A DNA stretch of 10,241 nt from a bacterium UBA3756 (lineage in GTDB: Bacteria; Bacteroidota; Bacteroidia; Bacteroidales; Bacteroidaceae), in assembly GCA_002371695.1 (NCBI GenBank), contig DFGG01000162.1, positions 13,184-23,424 of the forward strand, written 5' to 3'. This document shows, piece by piece, positions 1 through 4,987 of this stretch. The position numbers and the translations under genes were made by a program. Each line of letters starts with the position of its first letter. Position 1 is the stretch's first letter. The notes under the pieces are model-generated. The model did not search any database. It worked only from the letters and a program-made list of their open reading frames with translations, and was not told the DNA's origin.

Positions 1-136
1 TTTCATAGCCGCCCGTCTTGATGGCTGTTGTTGCCTTGATTTCACCACGGGCATCCACGATGCCAAATACGGAGTTCGTGCCTCCTAAGTCCAAGCCGAT
101 CACGTAAGGCTTGATTCCTGCGTTCTGTTCGTTCAT
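1..136 (-). CDS. ROK-family sugar kinase (glucokinase-like), N-terminal part
   Basis: Only the first 45 codons are inside the window, and the gene runs off the left edge. The visible protein begins MNEQNAGIKPYVIGLDLGGT and continues with NSVFGIVDARGEI. The DLGGTN segment (residues 16-21), followed by a hydrophobic strand, is the phosphate-1 ATP-binding motif of the ASKHA/ROK superfamily. Known members phosphorylate glucose or other hexoses, or act as ROK repressors. A repressor normally has an N-terminal HTH before this motif. Here only about 11 residues precede it, so a kinase is favoured. The start is the ATG at 136-134, with an AT-rich leader and a -7 motif (176-183) upstream. The next gene upstream on the same strand is a GH31 glycosidase, so a role in phosphorylating a released monosaccharide is plausible. 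That link is inferred from position. The exact sugar cannot be told from this fragment. Confidence 0.85.
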   Translation of the reverse strand, partial: MNEQNAGIKPYVIGLDLGGTNSVFGIVDARGEIKATTAIKTGGYE

Positions 137-175
137 TTTGCTTTATAGTTTTATGTTCATTATCGAATTTGTTGG

Positions 176-183
176 CAAAGATA
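176..183 (-). promoter_or_regulatory. Bacteroidetes-type -7 element for the ROK kinase
   Basis: On the minus strand this reads TATCTTTG, a perfect match to the Bacteroidetes -7 consensus TAnnTTTG. It lies about 40 bases upstream of the ROK start codon. I found no TTTG at the expected 19-21 base distance upstream, so the -33 element is weak or absent. It suggests that the kinase can be transcribed separately from the GH31 gene. Confidence 0.55.
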
Positions 184-264
184 CAAAAATATTCTGAACT
201 GCACCTCGCTTTCACGTTTTTTATATTCCTTTTTTTATAGGATACTTTTGGAAAGGACAAAAAT

Positions 265-327
265 CTTCAAAAATCTAATAAAAATCTCTTCTGCTATAAA
301 GATTTGTGTCAGATTTTGAAGTTTTTT
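265..327 (-). terminator. Possible weak terminator after the GH31 gene
   Basis: A near-perfect AT-rich inverted repeat (arms 265-276 and 311-321, CTTCAAAAATCT against AGATTTTGAAG with one bulged base) lies just downstream of the GH31 stop. On either strand the outer flank is T-rich, so it could end transcription in both directions. The 34-base loop and low GC make it a weak candidate. The rest of the gap 137-336 holds only the ROK leader and promoter. Confidence 0.3.
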
Positions 328-336
328 GTTCTAATA

Positions 337-2766
337 TTATTCTGCGGATAATTTGATGCTCTGAGCCGTTCCATCGTAGTCGATGGTTTGCTGTTTGCCG
401 CCGGGCAGCACCAGTGAGAAGCGCCTGTTTTTGAGCATCCCAGGATACTCTCCCTGCCGCTCGCCGATAGTCAGTTCGCGGGTTTTGTCATTCCAGCTGA
501 AGGTGATGGTAGAGTAGACGCCTTGCTCGTAGTTATAGCCGTCACCCTCGTCCTCGTAGAGTGTGAAACTGCCGTCGGCTCCTGGGTAGATGCGTAGCTC
601 CAACTGGTCCCATGCCTTCTCGCCGACATACTGCATCTCAGGCCCGAGGGGTAGGATGCTGCCTGCACGCACGAACATCGGCACACGGTTGAGCCGAGTC
701 TCGAGGGTCACCGTCTGTCCGCCCCTATATTGTCGGCCCGTCCAGAAGTCGTACCACACAGCCCCCTTCGGCAGATATTTCGATGCGGTTTTCGCCTGAC
801 TCCAGTCCACTGTCGACAGACTGTCAGTTGTTAGATTCTTCTTCTCCCATCCCGTCATGGCATCCTCGCGAATCACCTTCTCTTCCGTATACTGAGGATT
901 GAGTATCGGGGCTGCCAGGATGGAACGCCCGAACATGAACTCGTCCGTCATGTTCCATACACGGCGATCGCTGGCGAAGTCGGAGAACAACGGCCGCAGA
1001 TAGCTCTCGTTGTTCGACGTCACCTGCCAGGCGGTACTATATAAATAAGGTATTAAACGGTAGCGCAGCCGTATCATCTGCTCGATGGCATCGTAGACGG
1101 GCTCGCCTTTCTGGCCGAACTGCCATATCTCTCGTGGTGCATCGGCTCCGTGGCTACGGAACACGGGGCAGAAGAGTCCGTACTGCATCCAGCGCACATA
1201 TAGCTCCTGGAACTGCGGATTCCTGGGGGCAGAGCCGCTGCCACGGGTGTTGTAGGAGCCACAGAAGAAACCTCCGATGTCGGTATTGAAGTTGGGATTG
1301 CCTGTCAGCGAGTAACTTAGTCCAGCAGGCACCTGCTTGCGCAGCATGTCCCACGATGAGGCCACGTCGCCGCTCCACATGTTCGAGCCGTAGTGCTGCT
1401 GGCCTGCAAAGGCAGAGCGGGTCATGATGAATACTCTTTTAGAGGGGAGAGGTGAGTGGTGAGAGGTGAGAGTATACTCCTTGCGCTGGGCTTCGTAGAC
1501 GCCGCGCACGGTCTCCAGAGGGAAGGCGTTGCGCAGCGAGCGCCATGTGCCACCTGTCACCTGGTGGGCATAGTCCGACTCCCTTGGATTGAAGAAGTCG
1601 GGGTCGGTAGAGTCCATCCACCAGGCATCGGTGCCGTAGTCGAAGAGCGTCTTCAGATACTTCCAGTAGATGGTGCGGGCTTCAGGGCTGAAGGCATCGT
1701 AGACCTTCACGCCTGAGGGATATTCCATCACGGGGGGCCATACGTGTGAGATGCCACTCTGAGGCCATGTCTCGATGGGCAGCAGCAGACCCTTGGCGTC
1801 GAGTTCACGGAACTGCCGTGTCTGAGGGCCGAAGCTGGCCCAGATGCTGATCATGAAGTGGGCGTGCTTCTTGTGAACGTTGTCTATCATCTCGCGCCCT
1901 TTCGCGAAGTCCTCCGAGAGGAAGTCCATCGCGTTCCACAGATAGTTGGAGCCCCAGTACTGCCAGTCCTGGATGATGCCGTCGAGGGGCACCTGCAGCT
2001 CGCGGTATTTGTCGACTACGGCCTCCGTCTCGGCAGCACTCTTGTAGCGCTCCTTCGACTGCCAGTAGCCGTAGGTCCACAGGGGGAACATGGGCACCTG
2101 GCCCGACAGATGGCGCATCAGGGCGATCACACCGTCTGCTGAGCCGCCCTGCATGAAGTAGTAGTCTACGGCCTCGCCGGCCTCCGAGGTGAACCGCATG
2201 CCTTGGGCGTCGTCGTCGAACAGGGTGGGGGAGTAGTTGTCCCAGTAGATTCCCCAGCCTTTGATGCTCTGGATGACGTTTTGGAAATCTTCCAGATTCG
2301 ACTGCTCCATGCGCTTGTGCTCTCCACGACGATTCATCCGTCCGTTCTGGATGGTGCCCAGACCGTAGACGGGCTCATCCTTGTCGAGCAGAAACGCCTG
2401 GCTCACCTGCCATTCTGTCTCGTTCTGTCGCACCAGGCTCCACGCCTTCTCCCTCAACAGCGTCTTACCGCTATTCGTGAGGAATGTCAGACAGCCCGTA
2501 TTCGGGTCTATCTTGACAGTCAACTGACTGCTTTTCAGCGTGTTGCCCTTCTGGGCGATGCTGACTTCTTCAGGCTCGGCTATCACCACGCGACTCTTCC
2601 GAGAGTATGTCTGGCCTTGAGAGGTCTTCACCACCCTCACAATCGAGGGTGTATAGAACTCCACCGTCACATTTCCCTGGCTGGTCTTCACCTCCACGGG
2701 CTTGCTGCTCACCGCGATGGCTGCCATCCACAGCACCACCGCCAACACTCCTTTCCTGCTGTTCAT
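337..2766 (-). CDS. Secreted GH31 alpha-glycosidase (alpha-xylosidase or alpha-glucosidase type)
   Basis: An 809-residue glycoside hydrolase of family 31, which removes alpha-linked glucose or xylose from the non-reducing ends of glycans with retention of configuration. The signal peptide is residues 1-21 (MNSRKG, then a hydrophobic core, no lipobox Cys), so export to the periplasm is likely. The order is an N-terminal beta-sandwich (about 25-225), a TIM barrel (about 226-600) and C-terminal beta domains including a DUF5110-like part with LYEDEGDGYNYEQG (737-749). The nucleophile should be D385 in AWWMDSTDPD, and the acid/base D467 in WSGDVASSW. Other family landmarks are QDWQYWG (266-272), NTDIGGF (494-500) and FRSHG (536-540). 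QDWQYWG and the overall style recall Bacteroides xyloglucan-locus GH31 enzymes, but no PA14 insert is seen and the length is shorter, so the substrate is open. It starts 38 bases after bcp, probably in one transcript. An odd repeat-coded stretch at residues 432-442 is described separately. Confidence 0.92.
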   Translation of the reverse strand: MNSRKGVLAVVLWMAAIAVSSKPVEVKTSQGNVTVEFYTPSIVRVVKTSQGQTYSRKSRVVIAEPEEVSIAQKGNTLKSSQLTVKIDPNTGCLTFLTNSGKTLLREKAWSLVRQNETEWQVSQAFLLDKDEPVYGLGTIQNGRMNRRGEHKRMEQSNLEDFQNVIQSIKGWGIYWDNYSPTLFDDDAQGMRFTSEAGEAVDYYFMQGGSADGVIALMRHLSGQVPMFPLWTYGYWQSKERYKSAAETEAVVDKYRELQVPLDGIIQDWQYWGSNYLWNAMDFLSEDFAKGREMIDNVHKKHAHFMISIWASFGPQTRQFRELDAKGLLLPIETWPQSGISHVWPPVMEYPSGVKVYDAFSPEARTIYWKYLKTLFDYGTDAWWMDSTDPDFFNPRESDYAHQVTGGTWRSLRNAFPLETVRGVYEAQRKEYTLTSHHSPLPSKRVFIMTRSAFAGQQHYGSNMWSGDVASSWDMLRKQVPAGLSYSLTGNPNFNTDIGGFFCGSYNTRGSGSAPRNPQFQELYVRWMQYGLFCPVFRSHGADAPREIWQFGQKGEPVYDAIEQMIRLRYRLIPYLYSTAWQVTSNNESYLRPLFSDFASDRRVWNMTDEFMFGRSILAAPILNPQYTEEKVIREDAMTGWEKKNLTTDSLSTVDWSQAKTASKYLPKGAVWYDFWTGRQYRGGQTVTLETRLNRVPMFVRAGSILPLGPEMQYVGEKAWDQLELRIYPGADGSFTLYEDEGDGYNYEQGVYSTITFSWNDKTRELTIGERQGEYPGMLKNRRFSLVLPGGKQQTIDYDGTAQSIKLSAE
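1441..1472. repeat. Seven-base tandem repeat inside the GH31 coding region
   Basis: On the plus strand this is AGAGGGG, AGAGGTG, AGTGGTG, AGAGGTG, AGAG: about 4.5 copies of a 7-base unit with consensus AGAGGTG. On the coding strand it is a CTCACCT-type repeat, which I remember as a common intergenic repeat in Prevotella and other Bacteroidetes genomes. Here it is translated in frame as TLTSHHSPLPS (residues 432-442), between the catalytic nucleophile and the acid/base of the GH31 enzyme. Confidence 0.8.
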
Positions 2767-2804
2767 AAATTGAGTTACCTATTTATCAAGATTGACTCTT
2801 CCTC

Positions 2805-3257
2805 TTACTTTCCCAGTATCTGTTTCGCGTGCTCCTTCGTCTTGATCTGCTTGCCGGCAAGGATATTCTCGATGATACCCTCCTCATTGATGACGAACGT
2901 GGTGCGGATGGTGCCCATCACCTTCTTGCCGTACATCGACTTCTCGCCCCAGGCACCCATGGCCTGCATCAGTTCCTTATCCACATCGGCTATCAGGGGG
3001 AAGGGCAGCTCGTGCTTCTCCTTGAACTTCTGGTGCGACGCTGCCGAATCCTTGCTCACGCCCACCACCTCGTAGCCCGCGCCCTGCAAGGCGTCGAAGT
3101 TGTCGCGCAGGCTGCAGGCCTCAGCTGTACAGCCGCTTGTGTTGTCTTTCGGGTAGAAGTACAGCACCAGCTTGCGTCCACGATAGTCACTCAGACGGAT
3201 TTCCCGTCCCTGTTCGTCCTTGCCCAGTATCTCGGGCGCCTTGTCTCCAATGTTCAT
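2805..3257 (-). CDS. bcp: Thiol peroxidase, bacterioferritin comigratory protein (PrxQ type)
   Basis: A 150-residue AhpC/TSA-family peroxiredoxin, full length for the Bcp/PrxQ group, which reduces hydrogen peroxide and organic peroxides in the cytoplasm using thioredoxin. The thioredoxin fold core is seen as LVLYFYPKDNTSGCT, with the peroxidatic Cys at C43 and the resolving Cys at C48 in GCTAEAC. The five-residue spacing is typical of atypical 2-Cys Bcp enzymes. Further family marks are SLRDN (49-53), VVGVSKDS, FPLIAD and GTIRTTFVI. The start ATG lies about 50 bases downstream of a strong promoter. The gene is first in a minus-strand unit, with the GH31 gene 38 bases behind it. No functional link between the two is known to me. 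Confidence 0.95.
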   Translation of the reverse strand: MNIGDKAPEILGKDEQGREIRLSDYRGRKLVLYFYPKDNTSGCTAEACSLRDNFDALQGAGYEVVGVSKDSAASHQKFKEKHELPFPLIADVDKELMQAMGAWGEKSMYGKKVMGTIRTTFVINEEGIIENILAGKQIKTKEHAKQILGK

Positions 3258-3305
3258 ATACCTTTGATTTTAGTTTTAAGTTTCCTTTTTGCTGCAACGA
3301 TGTTG

Positions 3306-3336
3306 CAAAGATAATACTTTTTATTCATGCCACAAA
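3306..3336 (-). promoter_or_regulatory. Strong Bacteroidetes promoter for bcp and GH31
   Basis: Read on the minus strand, TTTG (3333-3336) is followed by a 19-base spacer and TATCTTTG (3306-3313). This matches the Bacteroidetes consensus TTTG-N19-21-TAnnTTTG exactly. The transcript would begin near 3300 and give a leader of about 40 bases before the bcp ATG at 3257. A small hairpin (3293-3307, TGCAAC/GTTGCA) sits right at the expected 5' end. Confidence 0.8.
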
Positions 3337-3453
3337 GAAATACCGCAGTTTTCTTGTCATGTTTCATCAGTCGTAGCATTTCTTCGCGCCTTTTATTTGC
3401 CGTGAATTTGTCTGTAACATCCACAGAATAACAAAAACAAGACAATAAGCGAT

Positions 3454-3783
3454 ATGACCAAACAGCAAGCAATACAACTATTCGAAGAACGCAAGGTGCG
3501 CACAGTGTGGGATGACCAGGAAGAGAAGTGGTACTTCTCGATAGTGGATGTTTGTGCAGTATTAACAGACAGTCCTAACCCTCGCAATTATTGGAAAGTC
3601 TTGAAACATAGGCTAGTAAAAGAAGGAAATGAAACGGTTACAAATTGTAACGCTTTCAAATTGCGTGCCGAGGACGGCAAAATGCGCCTGACGGATGTGG
3701 CTGATACAGAGCAACTTTTTCGTGCAAAGTGTCAGACACTTTGCATGTCGTTGACGGCAGTGCCAGCCTATGCTGCCTCGTAG
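3454..3783 (+). pseudogene. BRO-N domain protein, truncated after the N-terminal domain
   Basis: The first 90 residues match the BRO-N fold found in phage antirepressors and DinD-like proteins of Bacteroidetes: MTKQQAIQLFEERKVRTVWD, then EEKWYFSIVDVCAVLTDSPN, YWKVLKHRL and RAEDGKMRLTDVADTEQLFR. BRO-N is a DNA-binding domain in phage and mobile-element regulators. Full Bacteroidetes versions are, from memory, well over 200 residues and continue with an IQSIPSPKAEPFK-like segment. Here the homology stops at R90, and the last 19 residues (AKCQTLCMSLTAVPAYAAS) look like read-through. The break coincides with a 23-base palindrome (3723-3745), and the tail overlaps the 3' end of the convergent nucleotidyltransferase gene by 16 bases. 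A 109-residue protein could still be made, but it is most likely a remnant. I see no clear promoter in 3337-3453. Confidence 0.75.
3723..3745. repeat. 23-base near-perfect palindrome at the BRO-N breakpoint
   Basis: Arms TGCAAAGTGTC (3723-3733) and GACACTTTGCA (3735-3745) are perfect complements around a single central A. It begins where similarity to BRO proteins ends and lies between the two convergent genes, 22 bases from the nucleotidyltransferase stop codon. No T-run follows on the plus strand, so it is not a typical terminator. A recombination scar or the end of an inserted element is an alternative. Confidence 0.75.
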
Positions 3784-4073
3784 AATACCTGCCCTACTCG
3801 GTCGATATGATCTCCTATGGGGGAGCCTTTCTTCTTCTCGTAGTCTACCAGGTCTATGGAGTAGAGCAATCCCAGTTCGTCTATCTCGCATTGTATGTCT
3901 AACAGCTGGCCATAGTCCAGATTTCGCCCCACAATGGCCAGGTCGATGTCAGAGCCGTTGCGATAATTGCCTTTCGACCTGGAGCCGAAAATCACCACCC
4001 TCTCAATGTTGGCATGTCGCTGGAACACGTTGCAAAGTTCTGTTATTACCGTGTCGCTCAGTCCGAATCTCAT
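3768..4073 (-). CDS. Minimal nucleotidyltransferase (MNT antitoxin type)
   Basis: A 101-residue protein of normal length for minimal nucleotidyltransferases. The Pol-beta-type motif is clear: FGSRSKGNYRNGSDIDLAIV, with GS at 30-31, the metal-binding pair D42 and D44, and a likely third acidic residue D74 in YSIDLVDY. In HEPN-MNT systems such a protein modifies or neutralises a HEPN ribonuclease toxin whose gene normally lies directly upstream. The MRFGL start is typical, as I recall it, of MNTs paired with HI0074-like substrate-binding HEPN proteins. No HEPN gene is intact here. The 118 bases upstream hold at most the last codons of one, ending in a TGA that overlaps the ATG (ATGA). It may be an orphan antitoxin, still translated with the DUF2442-HTH gene upstream. 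Confidence 0.88.
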   Translation of the reverse strand: MRFGLSDTVITELCNVFQRHANIERVVIFGSRSKGNYRNGSDIDLAIVGRNLDYGQLLDIQCEIDELGLLYSIDLVDYEKKKGSPIGDHIDRVGQVFYEAA

Positions 4074-4147
4074 GGCTGCAAGTAATCTTGGTTTTGTGAT
4101 AATTTTCCTAAGTCAATATCCAGCTGCTTCAAGAGCGGGGAATAGTC
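4070..4147 (-). pseudogene. Possible C-terminal remnant of a HEPN partner gene
   Basis: In the frame that ends with a TGA overlapping the nucleotidyltransferase ATG, the last 25 codons read DYSPLLKQLDIDLGKLSQNQ then DYLQP. The beginning resembles the YYPLxxxL-type C-terminus that I remember for HI0074-like HEPN substrate-binding proteins, and the ATGA overlap is the usual coupling of such pairs. There is no ATG, GTG or TTG start in this frame before an upstream stop, so no complete gene is present. The match is short and could be chance. Confidence 0.3.
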
Positions 4148-4191
4148 GCTGCACTCTGCGTGCCTGTCGCCTTGATAGCACCCGTTGACGA

Positions 4192-4593
4192 TTATACCGC
4201 AATCAATTCTTGCCCTATTTCACGGACTGTATCAAGAATCAGCGTGACTCTTGCATCGCTCGGATTCTTCTTACCACTGATATACTGAGCCATCAGACTC
4301 TGAGAGATACCCAGACGGCGTGCGATAGCAGAGACATTCAACTCTGGGTGAGCCATAAAGACTTTGTAGAGTTGTGTCGTCTCTCGCTTGTCAAAGAACC
4401 CTTCAAAGCTCAAGTCTTCATCAATGTCCTCCCAATGCAACCCGTACTCATCAGCCTCATAATTGGCACGTTGTTCTTCGGTTGCATATCTTAGACGAGG
4501 ATAGTCATAAAACTTTTCGCATGCCTCACGTCCGTCAGCAGTCCTAATCCAAATCGCATCGTCAGTCAGCCAAATCTTCTCAATCTTCTCCAT
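4192..4593 (-). CDS. DUF2442 and XRE-type helix-turn-helix antitoxin-like protein
   Basis: A 133-residue protein with two parts. Residues 1-70 are a DUF2442 domain: strands with WLTDDAIWIRTADGRE, then YPRLRYATEEQR and the signature YGLHWEDIDEDLSFEGFF (50-67). Residues about 75-125 form a lambda-repressor-like HTH, with LNVSAIARRLGISQSLMAQY containing the two central helices. In Bacteroidetes this kind of gene commonly follows a DUF4160 gene in a putative toxin-antitoxin pair. Here only the 3' end of DUF4160 remains upstream. The start at 4593 is preferred because AAAGGAGGT lies 5 bases upstream of it. An ATG 24 bases earlier lacks this and would overlap the DUF4160 remnant. The HTH suggests autoregulation, perhaps at the palindrome at 4744-4756. 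DNA binding is inferred. Confidence 0.85.
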   Translation of the reverse strand: MEKIEKIWLTDDAIWIRTADGREACEKFYDYPRLRYATEEQRANYEADEYGLHWEDIDEDLSFEGFFDKRETTQLYKVFMAHPELNVSAIARRLGISQSLMAQYISGKKNPSDARVTLILDTVREIGQELIAV

Positions 4594-4606
4594 TGTTACC
4601 TCCTTT

Positions 4607-4711
4607 TTATTTTGCATTATTAAAAAATGTGTTCCAATGCTGGGCTATAATCTCCTCGTTGTCCTCCAGGATAGCCTCTATCATTTTCAGTTCAGACGGT
4701 TTAAATCCGTG
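4607..4711 (-). pseudogene. DUF4160 gene remnant (C-terminal 34 codons)
   Basis: The minus strand reads HGFKPSELKMIEAILEDNEE then IIAQHWNTFFNNAK and a TAA, 13 bases before the DUF2442-HTH start. This is the typical end of Bacteroidetes DUF4160 proteins, which normally have about 80 residues and pair with DUF2442 proteins. The N-terminal half (usually with a HxPxHxH-like segment) is missing. Upstream, this frame runs only a few codons to stop codons, with no ATG before the internal M10. The remnant lies directly after an intact -7 element, so an internal deletion appears to have joined promoter and 3' end. A 25-residue peptide from the internal ATG is possible but unlikely to be functional. 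Confidence 0.75.
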
Positions 4712-4717
4712 CTGCTG

Positions 4718-4749
4718 CAAAGATAGGTAATTATTTTATTACCTCCAAA
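4718..4749 (-). promoter_or_regulatory. Bacteroidetes promoter of the decayed DUF4160/DUF2442 operon
   Basis: On the minus strand TTTG (4746-4749) is followed by a 20-base spacer and TATCTTTG (4718-4725), a full match to the -33/-7 consensus. It would drive the DUF4160 remnant, the DUF2442-HTH gene and perhaps the nucleotidyltransferase gene. It is only about 145 bases from the divergent plus-strand promoter of the GLUG protein. Confidence 0.75.
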
Positions 4750-4756
4750 TTTTGGA
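4744..4756. promoter_or_regulatory. Candidate operator palindrome over the -33 element
   Basis: TCCAAA-T-TTTGGA is a perfect 13-base palindrome with one central base. It covers the -33 TTTG of the minus-strand promoter, so a protein bound here would block RNA polymerase. The HTH antitoxin encoded downstream is the natural candidate for such autoregulation. This is inferred from position and symmetry only. Confidence 0.45.
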
Positions 4757-4861
4757 ACAACTTTTTTATTCTTTCCTCTTTCATTAGCCCTGTGCAAAGA
4801 ATCGACTTTGTGCACTTTTCCCGTTAAATTATTAAGAAATAGCCGCAATTAACATTATTTA

Positions 4862-4901
4862 GGGGGGGTAACGAATATTAACTATTTTCTTTGTATCTTT
4901 G
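4862..4901 (+). promoter_or_regulatory. Promoter region of the GLUG protein with a G7 tract
   Basis: TATCTTTG at 4894-4901 is a perfect Bacteroidetes -7 element, about 87 bases upstream of the GLUG protein start. No TTTG is found at the right distance upstream. The -33 position falls at about 4871-4874, directly next to a run of seven G (4862-4868). Transcription would start near 4907. Confidence 0.65.
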
Positions 4902-4917
4902 CCCGCTGAAAGCGGGC
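4901..4917 (+). other. 5' UTR hairpin at the start of the GLUG transcript
   Basis: GCCCGCT (4901-4907) and AGCGGGC (4911-4917) form a perfect 7-bp GC-rich stem with a GAA loop. It begins in the last base of the -7 element, at the expected transcription start. It has no T-run, so it is not a terminator. It may stabilise the 5' end of the message or affect initiation. Confidence 0.55.
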
Positions 4918-4987
4918 GAAGGCGCTGCTGTTTTGTGTGTAATCACCAGAGAAATCAATAAAAATCAAACAATAAGAATCATTAGAC

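Noticed and set aside
243..250. Plus-strand TACTTTTG as a -7 promoter
   Set aside because: It has no -33 partner and would only drive antisense transcription into the GH31 3' end. The surrounding AT-rich sequence makes chance matches likely.
42..260. A 72-codon minus-strand open frame overlapping the ROK start and its promoter
   Set aside because: It runs through the -7 motif into the ROK gene in another frame, and the ROK frame with DLGGTN is clearly the real one.
1441..1472. Seven-base tandem repeats as a CRISPR or clustered array
   Set aside because: The units are far too short and have no spacers.
2203..3075. A 290-codon plus-strand open frame across the start of the GH31 gene and much of bcp
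   Set aside because: It is antisense to two clearly conserved genes, its translation has no recognisable domain and is of low-complexity shadow type, and it crosses the intergenic gap. It follows from the GC-rich codon use of the true genes.
3259..3266. Plus-strand TACCTTTG as promoter of the BRO-N gene
   Set aside because: No -33 TTTG lies at a proper distance, it overlaps the bcp leader, and it is almost 190 bases from the BRO-N start.
4594..4617. Longer form of the DUF2442-HTH protein starting at the ATG at 4617
   Set aside because: It overlaps the DUF4160 remnant and lacks a ribosome binding site, while AAAGGAGGT is ideally placed for the ATG at 4593. The added eight residues include the translated Shine-Dalgarno.
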